NCBI GenBank assembly: GCA_937936465.1
Contig: CALDDH010000004.1
Location: 1 to 64,000 of the forward strand
From: an uncultured Mycoplasmatales bacterium
Lineage (GTDB): Bacteria > Bacillota_I > Bacilli_A > UBA3375
Direction of reading: 5' to 3'
Length of the DNA stretch: 64,000 bases
The notes below the pieces were generated by a model. It saw only the letters and a program-made list of their open reading frames with translations, was not told the DNA's origin and did no database searches. Positions 45,943 through 55,511 of the stretch are shown here, one piece after another. The translations under genes and the position numbers were made by a program. The first letter of the stretch is position 1. Each line of letters starts with the position of its first letter.

Positions 45943-46022
45943 AATAAAGAGATGAAAATAATGCTTGATAAGTTTTTAAAAATATAATGTAAAGTTGTTT
46001 AGTTTTATCGGGAGGATTTAAT

Positions 46023-46460
46023 ATGGAAAAAAGATCATATGATCAATGCAATCAAAATAATATTAATATAAAAACAAGTGATGACATTGATAAAATCATT
46101 GAAAAATTAGCTGATAAAAATATTCAGGAAAAAGAAAATGTTTCTAATAATAATGTTATGAAACCTGATCAATTATTTTCTATAATTGATAATATCGATG
46201 ATAATAAAATATCAAATGAAAACAAAGTTGTAAACTTAGACCATATTGATGATAATAATTTTACAAAAACTGAAAATTTAAAATCTTATCAAAAAGACAT
46301 TGATACTGAAATTGGATTAGGTCATAAAGAAATAAAAGAAATGGAAAGCGAAGTAATTGTAAAAAGCAATAACATAATATTTAATGTTTTTAAATATATC
46401 TTAATATTACTTTTACTTGGATCATCATTATTACTATTATATATTATATTGATAGTTTAA
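46023..46460 (+). CDS. Tail-anchored protein of unknown function
   Basis: A 145-residue protein. The first ~115 residues are polar and Asn/Asp/Lys-rich with no clear domain, and the last ~25 (about 120-144) are a single hydrophobic span. That is tail-anchored topology with the N-terminus inside. I do not recognise it. It has GGGAGG before the ATG and lies 13 bases from the next gene, which also encodes a single-span protein with the opposite layout, so the two may form a pair. Confidence 0.55.
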   Translation: MEKRSYDQCNQNNINIKTSDDIDKIIEKLADKNIQEKENVSNNNVMKPDQLFSIIDNIDDNKISNENKVVNLDHIDDNNFTKTENLKSYQKDIDTEIGLGHKEIKEMESEVIVKSNNIIFNVFKYILILLLLGSSLLLLYIILIV

Positions 46461-46473
46461 AAAGAGGAGAAAT

Positions 46474-46851
46474 ATGAATAAATTTAATGCTTTTATGTAT
46501 ATTTTAGTTTTACTAACAATTTTATTATTTTCTTTTTTAATTTTTAGTAAATTAAATTATAAAATTAAAGATGGAGATACTGTTGGTATTGAAATTACAG
46601 CTCTTGATGGAGATGTTGAAGTATTTGATCCACCAAGAAGCGAAACAATTATAATGGGACAGACAAATCCAGATTATTTAAAAGAAGAAGACTTAATGAA
46701 TAAAAAAGAAGGAGATCAAATCTCTTTTGAGTATAAATTTAATGAAGAGTTGATTGTTAGTGAAGAACAAACAATTGAAAAGGGTACAGAAGTTTCCGCA
46801 ACAGCAACCATTATTTCGATTGATCCAATGGTTGAGACTGAAGAAGAATAA
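46474..46851 (+). CDS. Membrane-anchored protein with possible FKBP-like outside domain
   Basis: A 125-residue protein with an N-terminal span (about 5-27) and an acidic outside domain. The stretch IKDGDTVGIEITALDGDVEV, followed by FDPPRSETIIMGQTN, recalls the 'GD.V.I.Y....DG..FD' start of FKBP-type prolyl isomerases, but the catalytic core is not complete and the similarity is weak. No lipobox is present. It is co-transcribed with the tail-anchored gene upstream and ends at a terminator. Confidence 0.55.
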   Translation: MNKFNAFMYILVLLTILLFSFLIFSKLNYKIKDGDTVGIEITALDGDVEVFDPPRSETIIMGQTNPDYLKEEDLMNKKEGDQISFEYKFNEELIVSEEQTIEKGTEVSATATIISIDPMVETEEE

Positions 46852-46865
46852 TATTCTTGTTATTT

Positions 46866-46892
46866 AAAGCACTACTTTGATAGTGCTTTTAT
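46866..46892 (+). terminator. Terminator after the small membrane-protein pair
   Basis: AAAGCACTA (46866-46874) pairs perfectly with TAGTGCTTT (46881-46889), followed by T. Confidence 0.75.
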
Positions 46893-46907
46893 ATATGAAA
46901 GGCCTTT

Positions 46908-47462
46908 ATGAATTTTTACAAACAATATGCCTATAAATCAAATGGATTCTTTCATCGTTTTTGGCAAGAAGCATTATTATTAGCAGAAACCAAAGATTAC
47001 TTAATAACAGCGACACCTAAATCTACAAGAGTTGTTGAATCAACTAATTATATATGGAATACACAAGAATTAGCAATTAATTATTTTTCAAAGAATCATT
47101 GGTTTAATATTATTATTATGTTTAAGAAAGAGGAGTTAATATATTATTGTAATATGGCTTCGCCATGTTTATTTGAGCTTAATTCAATAAAATATATTGA
47201 TTATGACATTGATTTAAAATATTATTCAAAAAGTAAAAGAATTATAGTTTTAGATTTAGAAGAATTTAAAATCAATAAAATAAAATATAATTATAATCCA
47301 ATAATTATTAAAAAATTAGAAGATGAATTGATAATATTAAAGGAATGGGTTAAATATGAAATCGGGCCATTTTCAAAAGATTTTATATTGAAGTATTATC
47401 ATATTTATTTAAAAATGAATGGAGATAATAATGAATCAAAAAATAGTTCTCTTATTAACTAA
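46908..47462 (+). CDS. DUF402 nucleoside tri/diphosphatase (NtdP-like)
   Basis: A 184-residue protein of the FomD/YgaC (DUF402) family. YKSNGFFHRFWQEALLL, KNHWFNIIIMFKKEELIYYC, NMASPCLFE and IKYIDYDIDLKYY form the conserved beta-barrel with the metal-binding acids. Staphylococcal and Bacillus relatives hydrolyse nucleoside tri- and diphosphates. Length is typical. The gene overlaps tex by 32 bases. GAAAGG lies before the ATG. Confidence 0.88.
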   Translation: MNFYKQYAYKSNGFFHRFWQEALLLAETKDYLITATPKSTRVVESTNYIWNTQELAINYFSKNHWFNIIIMFKKEELIYYCNMASPCLFELNSIKYIDYDIDLKYYSKSKRIIVLDLEEFKINKIKYNYNPIIIKKLEDELIILKEWVKYEIGPFSKDFILKYYHIYLKMNGDNNESKNSSLIN

Positions 47463-49593
47463 AGATTTAAAATTAGTTGAATATCAAGTTTTAAATGTAT
47501 TAAAACTATTAGAAGACGGTGCTACAGTTCCGTTTATTGCTCGTTATAGAAAAGAATTAACGAACAGTTTAGATGAAGAAATAATTCGTGAAATTGATAA
47601 AACATATACTTATTATAATAATCTAGAAAATAGAAAAGAAGAAGTAATTAGATTGATTGATGAAAAAGGTTTATTAACAGATAAATTAAGACATCAAATT
47701 TCTGATGCACAGAAATTACAAAAAGTGGAAGATTTATATTTACCTTATAAAGAGAAGAAAAAAACTAAAGCAACGGATGCAATAAAAAATGGTTTGGAAC
47801 CACTAGCATTATTAATAGAAAATGGTCATTATAATAAAAGTCAATTGTTTATTGAAGCATCTAATTTTATTAATGAAAACATTAAAACAGAAGAAGAAGC
47901 AATTACTGGTGCATGTTATATAATTGCTGAAAAAATAAGTGAAGTTTTATTATATAGAGAAAAAATTAGAAAATTATTTTTTAAAGAAAGTATAACATAT
48001 GTAAAAACAACTGAGAAAAAGAAATTACTTGATGTAAATAAAAAATATGAAATCTATTATGACTTTGTTCAAAAAACTAATAAATTGCCAAGCTATCGTA
48101 TTCTTGCATTTAATCGTGGAGAAAAACAAAAAATTCTGAATGTAAAAATAAAGATTGAAAATGAACCTGTAATTGAATATATATTTAAGAAAGAAAATAT
48201 TAATAATAGTAACTATTGTTCAGAATTAATAAAATCTAGTATTGTTGATAGTTTAGAACGCCTTATTTTACCTTCTATGGAAAGAGAAAGACGTTCAACT
48301 TTGACTACTAAAGCTGAAAATGAAGCAATTGAATTATTTTCTAATAATTTGGAAGCATTATTATTACAACCAAAATTAAAAAATAAAATTATTTTAGGTG
48401 TTGATCCTGCTTTTAGAACAGGATGTAAATTAGCTGTAATTGATGAACTTGGAAAAGTTTTAAATATTGATGTTATATATCCACATCCAAATAATCAAAA
48501 AAATGAAAACCTTAAAATTAATAATGATTTAGCATTTAATAAAATTAAGTTAATGATTGAGAAGTTTAATATAAATCAAATTGTAATAGGAAACGGAACT
48601 GCTTCAAGAGAAACAGAAAGATTTTTAAAGAAATATATTAATGATATTCCAATATATATTGTATCTGAATCAGGTGCATCAGTGTACTCGGCCTCTGTAA
48701 TTGCAAAAGAAGAGTTCCCTAATTTAGAAGTAGAAAAAAGAAGTGCTATTTCAATTGCTAGAAGAACATTAGATCCGATGGCTGAATTAGTTAAAATTGA
48801 CCCTAAAGCAATTGGTGTTGGTCAATATCAACATGATGTTAATCAAAAAATATTAGCAGATAATTTAGATTTTATTATGATTAAAAACATTAATAAAATT
48901 GGTGTTAATTTAAATACATCATCAGCTTATTTATTGAATTATGTATCTGGTCTTGATAAGACTATTTCTAAAAACATCATAGAATATCGCGAAGAATTTG
49001 GAGAATTTAAATCAAGGTCTGAATTAAAAAAAGTCAAACGACTTGGACCAAAAGCATTTGAACAGTCAGCAGGGTTTTTAGTAATCGAAAATTCAAAAAA
49101 TAAATTAGATATGACATTTATTCATCCAGAAAAATATGGATTGTCAAAAAAAATTATAAGTTATTTAAATTTAAAAGTTGATAATATTGGTGATTATAAC
49201 TTTACTAAAAAAATTCAAGGTGCTAATATTGATAATATTACTAATCATTTTCAAATTGAAAAAATAATTATTGAAGATATATTATTAGCTTTAGCATCAC
49301 CATTAAATGACATTCGTGATGATTATCATTCAATAGAATTTGAAAGCAGTATTAATTCCATTGAAAATTTAACTGAAAATATGAAAGTAAAAGGTCAAGT
49401 TAGAAATATTGTTCAATTTGGAGCCTTTGTTGATATCGGTATAAAACAAGATGCATTAATACACATTTCAAAAATTTCAAATACTTATGTTAATGAAGTA
49501 AAAAATCATTTAAAGATTGGAGATATATTAAATTTTTCAGTTATAAGTATTGATTTAGAAAAGGGAAAAGTTCAATTATCTCTAAAGGAGTAA
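47431..49593 (+). CDS. tex: Tex-family RNA-binding transcription accessory protein
   Basis: A 720-residue protein. The N-terminal Tex helical domain (LLEDGATVPFIARYRKELT, about 26-44) is followed by an RNase H-like YqgF domain (ILGVDPAFRTGCKLAVIDEL), helix-hairpin-helix motifs (KKVKRLGPKAFEQSAGFL) and a C-terminal S1 domain (VKGQVRNIVQFGAFVDIGIK). It is slightly shorter than the ~770 usual. The start is ATG 47431 behind GGAGA. The role is in transcription and RNA processing, still poorly defined. Confidence 0.94.
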   Translation: MNQKIVLLLTKDLKLVEYQVLNVLKLLEDGATVPFIARYRKELTNSLDEEIIREIDKTYTYYNNLENRKEEVIRLIDEKGLLTDKLRHQISDAQKLQKVEDLYLPYKEKKKTKATDAIKNGLEPLALLIENGHYNKSQLFIEASNFINENIKTEEEAITGACYIIAEKISEVLLYREKIRKLFFKESITYVKTTEKKKLLDVNKKYEIYYDFVQKTNKLPSYRILAFNRGEKQKILNVKIKIENEPVIEYIFKKENINNSNYCSELIKSSIVDSLERLILPSMERERRSTLTTKAENEAIELFSNNLEALLLQPKLKNKIILGVDPAFRTGCKLAVIDELGKVLNIDVIYPHPNNQKNENLKINNDLAFNKIKLMIEKFNINQIVIGNGTASRETERFLKKYINDIPIYIVSESGASVYSASVIAKEEFPNLEVEKRSAISIARRTLDPMAELVKIDPKAIGVGQYQHDVNQKILADNLDFIMIKNINKIGVNLNTSSAYLLNYVSGLDKTISKNIIEYREEFGEFKSRSELKKVKRLGPKAFEQSAGFLVIENSKNKLDMTFIHPEKYGLSKKIISYLNLKVDNIGDYNFTKKIQGANIDNITNHFQIEKIIIEDILLALASPLNDIRDDYHSIEFESSINSIENLTENMKVKGQVRNIVQFGAFVDIGIKQDALIHISKISNTYVNEVKNHLKIGDILNFSVISIDLEKGKVQLSLKE

Positions 49594-49594
49594 G

Positions 49595-50665
49595 ATGTAT
49601 ATAATGACTAAAAAAGTTATAATTGTTTCAATTGTTATTTTCATAACATTTAGTAGTATAATATTGAGTCAACGAGAAAAATTAAACTTACAACAATTAG
49701 ATATTGCAATTGTTTCACCTGAAAGCAAAGGCTATGAAACAAGCTATATGAATACATTGACTACTGATTTAAATCAAATTATTTTAGATTATAATAGTGA
49801 AAATATAAATAATTTAGATCCTGATGCATTTACATCAGCAAGTTCTAGTGTGTACCAAGTTAATAAAGAGAATGAAATTAAAATGCAATTACAAACTATT
49901 ATTAATGATAATGAAATGATTATTTTATTTTCTGATGTATATAATAAATATTTAGAAAATTTTATTGTTAAAAATCCACAAAAAAAGTTTGTACTTGTAT
50001 ATAATTCATCTGAATTTGAATATCCAAATGTTGATTATATTAATATAAATTTAGATGAAATTTTAAATGAGTATAAAGATGATATATTGAATTTAACAAA
50101 TACAAAAAAAATTATATATATTGATTCAATTGCAAACATAGGTAATAGTAATGCACAAAAAGAAATATTTGATTCTATTTTTGCTGATGAACTAGAAATT
50201 GAGTATATAATTTTAAGTGATATCGATAATAATACTGAATTAATTAATGAGTTAAGTAATTTATATGAAGATGGATATGATTTGATTATATCATTTTCTA
50301 AATATAACCAAAAAGCTGTTATTGATTCTGTTAATTCATATAATGAACAAATTAATTTAGAATTAAATTCAATAAGTGTTGAAAATGAAGAAAGTAGTTT
50401 AACAAATCAAACTTCTGAAGATACAATATCCGAAGACAATGATGAAATCAATAATCAAGAAGAAAGTAACTTGAATTTGGTATATGCAATTGTTTTTGGA
50501 GAAGTTCAAGAAACAACTGAAATAGAAAGTGAAAATTATATAATATTTGAAGAAGATTATTATGATATATTAGATACTATTCTTAATGATTATATTAATA
50601 ATAAAATGTCATACCATGAATATCAAATAAATAATTTTGAGTTAAGTAATAAAGTTAATATATGA
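49595..50665 (+). CDS. Secreted or membrane-anchored protein, BMP/periplasmic-binding-like
   Basis: A 356-residue protein with an N-terminal hydrophobic segment (about 6-24), no lipobox cysteine, and a large outside domain. The alternation of strands such as MIILFSDVYNKYL, PQKKFVLVYNSS and LNLVYAIVFGE around residues 100-300 resembles Med/BMP-type (basic membrane protein) binding folds, but similarity is weak. A Glu/Asn/Ser-rich insertion lies at about 245-295. AAGGAG precedes ATG one base after tex. A role in ligand sensing is only a guess. Confidence 0.5.
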   Translation: MYIMTKKVIIVSIVIFITFSSIILSQREKLNLQQLDIAIVSPESKGYETSYMNTLTTDLNQIILDYNSENINNLDPDAFTSASSSVYQVNKENEIKMQLQTIINDNEMIILFSDVYNKYLENFIVKNPQKKFVLVYNSSEFEYPNVDYININLDEILNEYKDDILNLTNTKKIIYIDSIANIGNSNAQKEIFDSIFADELEIEYIILSDIDNNTELINELSNLYEDGYDLIISFSKYNQKAVIDSVNSYNEQINLELNSISVENEESSLTNQTSEDTISEDNDEINNQEESNLNLVYAIVFGEVQETTEIESENYIIFEEDYYDILDTILNDYINNKMSYHEYQINNFELSNKVNI

Positions 50666-50671
50666 TATAAT
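50663..50671 (+). promoter_or_regulatory. Extended -10 promoter of the ferredoxin reductase operon
   Basis: TGATATAAT lies 26 bases before the ATG at 50698. Confidence 0.6.
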
Positions 50672-50697
50672 ATTAATAGTAATGTATAAGGAGGAAG

Positions 50698-51672
50698 ATG
50701 AAAAAAGATATAGCTATAATTGGAGCAGGACCAGCTGGTTTATTTGCATCTTTTTATTGTGGTATTAGAGGTTTAAATTCAACTATTATTGATGCATTAG
50801 ATACTCCAGGTGGAAGGTTAACTGCATTATATCCAGAAAAATATATATATGATGTAGCGGGGTTCCCTAAGATCAAAGCAAATAATTTAGTTAATAATTT
50901 AACTGAACAATTAGATAGATTTAGGGATATAACTGATTGGAAATTATCACAAAATGTAATAGACTTAAAAAAAAATGATGATGGCTTTATAATCAAAACA
51001 AATAAAGAAAAAATTGAAGCAAAGTCTATCATAATTGCTGCAGGGACAGGAGCATTTAAAGCAAGAAAATTAGGTTTAGAGCATGAAGAGACTGCAAATA
51101 ATATCTATTATTCAGTAAAAAATATAGATAAATTTAAAAATAAAAAAGTTGCAATTTTTGGTGGAGGTGATTCAGCTCTTGATTGGGCATTAATGCTTGA
51201 AGAAGTAGCTGATGAAGTACATATAATTCATAGACGAAATGAATTTAGAGCACACCAACATTCAATTGATAATTTAAAAAAATCAACAGTCCAAATACAT
51301 ACACCATTTAAGCCAAAAGAATTAATATCAGAAAATAATCAAATAACTTCTTTAGTACTGGAATCTAAAGAAGTTGAAAAGAAGATTGAAATTGATGATA
51401 TTATTGTTAATTATGGTTTTGTTGCTAATTTAGGTAGTATTGAGAAATGGGGACTAAATATTGAAAAAGGTAAAATCATTGTAAATAGTCAACAACAAAC
51501 TAATATAGATGGGATACATGCAATTGGTGATATATGTAATTATCCTGGAAAAACAGAATTAATAGTAAGTGGATTTGGAGAAGGACCAACAGCTGTTTCA
51601 AGTTGTTTTAAATATATTTATCCAGGGTCAGAAATTGCAACTATCCATTCTTCGTCACTAATAAAGGAGTAA
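50698..51672 (+). CDS. Ferredoxin--NADP+ reductase (TrxB-like, YumC type)
   Basis: A 324-residue flavoprotein. IAIIGAGPAGLFASFYCGIR (5-24) binds FAD and VAIFGGGDSALDWALMLEEV (about 152-171) binds NADP(H). The redox CxxC of thioredoxin reductase is missing, and the end 'GDICNYPGKTELIVSGFGEGP' fits the type 2 ferredoxin/flavodoxin reductase family. GGAGG lies three bases before ATG. The nfu gene follows one base later, suggesting a link to iron-sulfur assembly or its electron supply. Confidence 0.88.
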   Translation: MKKDIAIIGAGPAGLFASFYCGIRGLNSTIIDALDTPGGRLTALYPEKYIYDVAGFPKIKANNLVNNLTEQLDRFRDITDWKLSQNVIDLKKNDDGFIIKTNKEKIEAKSIIIAAGTGAFKARKLGLEHEETANNIYYSVKNIDKFKNKKVAIFGGGDSALDWALMLEEVADEVHIIHRRNEFRAHQHSIDNLKKSTVQIHTPFKPKELISENNQITSLVLESKEVEKKIEIDDIIVNYGFVANLGSIEKWGLNIEKGKIIVNSQQQTNIDGIHAIGDICNYPGKTELIVSGFGEGPTAVSSCFKYIYPGSEIATIHSSSLIKE

Positions 51673-51673
51673 G

Positions 51674-51928
51674 ATGAAAAATAAAGAAGAACAAATAAAA
51701 ATGATAAAAGAAGTATTAGATTTAATTAGACCATACATACAAAGTGATGGTGGAGACGTTGAATTTATAGACATTAATGATGAAGGAATTGTTGAAATAA
51801 AATTATTAGGAGCTTGTGTTGGTTGTGGATTATCAGATGTTACTGTTACAAATGGTATTGAACAAGCATTGCTAGAAGAAGTACCAGGTGTTATTGGTGT
51901 GCATCTTAATCAAGATAATTGGCTTTAA
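51674..51928 (+). CDS. nfu: NifU C-terminal domain iron-sulfur scaffold (Nfu)
   Basis: An 84-residue single-domain protein. LDLIRPYIQSDGGDVEFIDI and EIKLLGACVGCGLSDVTVTN contain the CxxC that binds a transferable [4Fe-4S] cluster. The length fits stand-alone Nfu such as Bacillus YutI. It is coupled to the reductase gene upstream. Confidence 0.93.
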   Translation: MKNKEEQIKMIKEVLDLIRPYIQSDGGDVEFIDINDEGIVEIKLLGACVGCGLSDVTVTNGIEQALLEEVPGVIGVHLNQDNWL

Positions 51929-51937
51929 TTAAAAAAT

Positions 51938-52567
51938 ATGAAAACAATTAAAATTAATGAATGGAATTTAGAATTACCTAATCATTTATTTGAATTAATT
52001 AATGATAATTCAGAAAATATTATACCAGAAAAAGATAAAGTATTTAATATTTTTAAATTAATTAAAGCTCAAGATGTTAAAGTTGTATTCTTAGGACAGG
52101 ATCCATATCCTAAAAAAGGTGATGCTAATGGTATTGCCTTTTCTGTTGATAGAAATTATAACTTACCAGCAAGTTTAAGAAATCTATATAAAGAATTAGA
52201 TAGTGATCTTAATATAAAAAGAACAGATGGAGATTTAAGTAATTTAGTCAGCCAAGGAGTATTCTTTTTAAATACAATATTAACTGTTGAAGTCGGCAAA
52301 CCAAAGAGTCATAAATCTTTAGGTTGGGAAGAAATAACATCAAAAATAGTTAAAGATATATCAATTAAAAATAAGATAATTTTTGTATTATTAGGTAAGC
52401 AGGCTCAAAAATATATTAATATTATTGATTCAAAATCAATTATTATTTGTGCTCCACATCCATCACCACTATCAGCTTATCGTGGTTTTTTTGGTAGTAA
52501 AATATTTAGTAAAATTAATCAAATATTGTTAGAAAATAATCAGAAAATTATTGATTGGAGTAAGTAA
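51938..52567 (+). CDS. ung: Uracil-DNA glycosylase
   Basis: A 209-residue family 1 UDG. VFLGQDPYPKKGDANGIAFS carries the catalytic D55 and the water-activating region. FFLNTILTVE follows, and CAPHPSPLSAYRGFFGSKIF is the leucine-loop block with the catalytic His. It removes uracil from DNA. It follows nfu after 9 bases without a clear ribosome-binding site, so coupled translation is likely. Confidence 0.96.
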   Translation: MKTIKINEWNLELPNHLFELINDNSENIIPEKDKVFNIFKLIKAQDVKVVFLGQDPYPKKGDANGIAFSVDRNYNLPASLRNLYKELDSDLNIKRTDGDLSNLVSQGVFFLNTILTVEVGKPKSHKSLGWEEITSKIVKDISIKNKIIFVLLGKQAQKYINIIDSKSIIICAPHPSPLSAYRGFFGSKIFSKINQILLENNQKIIDWSK

Positions 52568-52575
52568 AAAGACTA

Positions 52576-52604
52576 TTGACATAGTGTAAATTATATATTA
52601 TAAT
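52576..52604 (+). promoter_or_regulatory. Full-consensus sigma-A promoter of htpG
   Basis: TTGACA (52576-52581), a 17-bp spacer, TATAAT (52599-52604). It is the best promoter match in the window. No CIRCE element is seen around it. Confidence 0.85.
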
Positions 52605-52634
52605 AAATTTAAAATAAATTAAATAGGAGATAAA

Positions 52635-54512
52635 ATGAGTAAAAAAAAATTTAAAGCAGAATCAAAACAGTTATTGGAATTAATGATTCATTCAATTTAT
52701 TCAAACAAAGATGTTTTTATAAGGGAGTTAATATCAAATAGTTCAGATGCATTAGATAAAAGACACTTTTCATCACTGACAAATGAGCAATACAAATATG
52801 AAAAATTAGAAATATCTATTGAAATTGATCAAGATAAAAGAACATTATCTATAATTGATAATGGTATTGGAATGAATAAAAGAGAATTAGATGATAATCT
52901 TGGAACAATTGCAAATTCTGGAACTAAGAAATTTATGGAATCAATTAAATCAAATGATGAAAAGATTAATCTAGAAACAATTGGTCAATTTGGAGTTGGA
53001 TTTTATGCAAGTTTCATTGTAGCAAATAAAGTTGAAGTTACTACTAAAAAGCCAAATGACATTGGTTATATTTGGACAAGTGATGGAATTGAAAATTATT
53101 CAATTGAAGAATCACCAGTAGAAACTAATGGAACTAAAATTACATTGTTTTTACGTGAAGACCAAGAATTTGATCATTTATTACAATCAAATGAAATTCA
53201 AACATTAATTAAAAAATATTCAAATTATATTAAATATCCAATTAAAATGGAAATTGATAATCAAATAGATAAATTAGATGAAGAAGGTAATCCTATTGAA
53301 GGTGAATTTGAAACTGTTCAAGAAATTCAAGTTATCAATAGTCAAAAAGCTATTTGGAAAAAGAAAAAACAAAACATTAAAAAAGAAGAATATAATGATT
53401 TCTATAAAAATAATTACTTTGACATCCAAGATCCTTTATTTACTTTCCATGCACAAGTTGAAGGTAAACAAAACTATGACTTGTTAATTTATATACCTGC
53501 TGAAAAAGAAATGGATTTTTATGTACCTGATTACCAAAAAGGATTAGATTTATACTCAAAAGGAGTATTAATTGAGAAAAATGTAGACTATCTATTAGAT
53601 GATTCATTTGGTTTTATTCGTGGATTAGTTGATAGTTCTGATTTGAATTTAAATATTTCAAGAGAAATGTTACAAAAAGATGAAACAGTTACAAAATTAA
53701 AAGAATTAATTGAAGCTAGGATTAAAAAAGATTTACTAAAAAAATTAAAAAAAGACCGTGAAAAATATAATCAATTTTTTACTAAATATGGACCTCAATT
53801 AATTTATGGTATTTACAATAACTATGGTAGTAAAAAAGAACTTTTCCAAGATTTAGTTCAATTTAAAACATCAAAGAATCATGAATATGTAACACTTAAT
53901 GAATACATTGAAAATAATCCAGAAAATAAATTTATCTATTATGTATCAGGTAAATCAATTGAGGATATTAATAAAATGCCTATTATGGAAAAAATATCTG
54001 ATTCAAATGATGAAATATTATATTTTACAAATGATATTGATGAATTTGCAATTCAAGTTCTTAATAATTATAAAGATAAAACATTCAAATCAATTACTGA
54101 AGAAGACTTTTCAAGTGATGAAGAAAAAGATGAAATTAATAATCAAACAAAAGATAATCAAGAATTCCTAGATAAAGCAAGTAAAATAGTTGATGGTATT
54201 AAAGAAGTTAAACTAACAAATAAATTAACAACAACAGCTTTCACTCTAAAGGCTGATGGTCCTGTCTCATTAGAAATGGAAAAAGTATTATTAAAAAATC
54301 CAGATAGCGGTTATCAAAAAACAGATAAGATTTTAGAACTTAATGTTAACCATGATTTATTTACAACTTTAAAAGAAATTGAAGATCAAGATAAGTTAAA
54401 ATTATCATTAACCACAATTTATAATATGGCATTAATATCTGAGGGATTAGATCCGATTAATCCAATTGATTTAAAAGAAAACATTGTTAATTTAATTATT
54501 AATAATAAATAG
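52635..54512 (+). CDS. htpG: Molecular chaperone HtpG (Hsp90)
   Basis: A 625-residue Hsp90. SIYSNKDVFIRELISNSSDA (N-terminal ATP site), DNGIGMNKREL and TIGQFGVGFYASFIVANKVE are the GHKL motifs. The middle domain contains GFIRGLVDSSDLNLNISREM with the catalytic Arg region. The C-terminal dimerisation domain ends about residue 620. Length is normal. It is monocistronic under a consensus promoter. Confidence 0.97.
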   Translation: MSKKKFKAESKQLLELMIHSIYSNKDVFIRELISNSSDALDKRHFSSLTNEQYKYEKLEISIEIDQDKRTLSIIDNGIGMNKRELDDNLGTIANSGTKKFMESIKSNDEKINLETIGQFGVGFYASFIVANKVEVTTKKPNDIGYIWTSDGIENYSIEESPVETNGTKITLFLREDQEFDHLLQSNEIQTLIKKYSNYIKYPIKMEIDNQIDKLDEEGNPIEGEFETVQEIQVINSQKAIWKKKKQNIKKEEYNDFYKNNYFDIQDPLFTFHAQVEGKQNYDLLIYIPAEKEMDFYVPDYQKGLDLYSKGVLIEKNVDYLLDDSFGFIRGLVDSSDLNLNISREMLQKDETVTKLKELIEARIKKDLLKKLKKDREKYNQFFTKYGPQLIYGIYNNYGSKKELFQDLVQFKTSKNHEYVTLNEYIENNPENKFIYYVSGKSIEDINKMPIMEKISDSNDEILYFTNDIDEFAIQVLNNYKDKTFKSITEEDFSSDEEKDEINNQTKDNQEFLDKASKIVDGIKEVKLTNKLTTTAFTLKADGPVSLEMEKVLLKNPDSGYQKTDKILELNVNHDLFTTLKEIEDQDKLKLSLTTIYNMALISEGLDPINPIDLKENIVNLIINNK

Positions 54513-54530
54513 TATTTATGTGGTATAATT

Positions 54531-54539
54531 TTATTGTAA
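54531..54539 (+). promoter_or_regulatory. Extended -10 promoter of fba
   Basis: TGGTATAAT lies 15 bases before the fba ATG region. Confidence 0.55.
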
Positions 54540-54554
54540 TAGAAAAGGAGTACT

Positions 54555-55406
54555 ATGTTAGTATCAATGAAAGAAATGTTAAATAAAGCAAAATCAGAAA
54601 AGTATGCTGTTGGTCAATTCAACATTAATAATCTTGAATGGACACAAGCTGTTTTAGAAGCATCAGAAGATTTACAATCACCAGTAATATTAGGAGTAAG
54701 TGAAGGAGCTGCTAAGTATATGGGTGGATTTAAAGTTGTAACTGCAATGGTTAATTCTTTAATCGAAGAAAAATCAATTACAGTGCCTGTTGCTATTCAT
54801 TTAGATCACGGAACTAGTTTTGAAAGTTGTAAAAAAGCAATTGATTCAGGATTCACATCTGTAATGATTGATGGATCACATCATACTATTGATGAAAATA
54901 TTGAATTAACTAAAAAAGTTGTTGAATATGCTCATCCTTTAGGTATATCAGTTGAAGCTGAAGTAGGAACAGTTGGTGGAGAAGAAGATGGAATAATTGG
55001 TGGAATTAACTATGCTAATCCAAATGATTGTTTAAGAATGGTTAAAGAGTCTAATATTGATGCTTTAGCTGCTGCTTTAGGTTCAGTTCATGGTGAATAT
55101 GCTGGAGAGCCAAAATTAGGTTTTGCAGAAATGGAAGTTATAAGTAATATGACAAATGCACCATTAGTTTTACATGGTGGAAGTGGAATTCCAAATCACC
55201 AAATTAAAAAGGCAATTAAATTAGGTCATTCTAAAATTAATGTAAATACAGAATGTCAAATTGAATGGACAAAAGCTGTAAGAGAAACTTTAAATACAAA
55301 TGATGTAGTTTATGATCCAAGAAAAGTCATTGGACCAGGTAAAGTTGCAATTATTAAAGTTGTAAGTAATAAAATCATAGAATTCGGATCAAATAATAAA
55401 GCATAA
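54555..55406 (+). CDS. fba: Class II fructose-1,6-bisphosphate aldolase
   Basis: A 283-residue zinc aldolase splitting FBP into DHAP and glyceraldehyde-3-phosphate. [14 protein letters not shown] has the catalytic Asp84 and zinc ligand His85. [32 protein letters not shown] and [18 protein letters not shown] hold the other ligands and the phosphate site. Tagatose-bisphosphate aldolase is related, but the sequence fits FbaA of Bacillota. It is a central glycolytic enzyme, monocistronic with a strong terminator. Confidence 0.94.
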   Translation: MLVSMKEMLNKAKSEKYAVGQFNINNLEWTQAVLEASEDLQSPVILGVSEGAAKYMGGFKVVTAMVNSLIEEKSITVPVAIHLDHGTSFESCKKAIDSGFTSVMIDGSHHTIDENIELTKKVVEYAHPLGISVEAEVGTVGGEEDGIIGGINYANPNDCLRMVKESNIDALAAALGSVHGEYAGEPKLGFAEMEVISNMTNAPLVLHGGSGIPNHQIKKAIKLGHSKINVNTECQIEWTKAVRETLNTNDVVYDPRKVIGPGKVAIIKVVSNKIIEFGSNNKA

Positions 55407-55438
55407 TTATATAAAAATTAAATAAAATACTATAGAAG

Positions 55439-55484
55439 CATACTACTATTGAAAATTAAATTTCAAGTAAGTAGTATGTTTTTT
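55439..55484 (+). terminator. Large hairpin terminator between fba and tdh
   Basis: CATACTACT (55439-55447) pairs with AGTAGTATG (55470-55478), with an inner TTGAAA/TTTCAA stem and a T run after it. Confidence 0.8.
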
Positions 55485-55511
55485 GTTATTAACTATTAAG
55501 AGAGGGTAGAT

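Noticed and set aside
45952-45987. 11-codon frame MKIMLDKFLKI before the 46-kb pair
   Set aside because: It has no ribosome-binding site and lies almost at the predicted transcript start; chance is likely.
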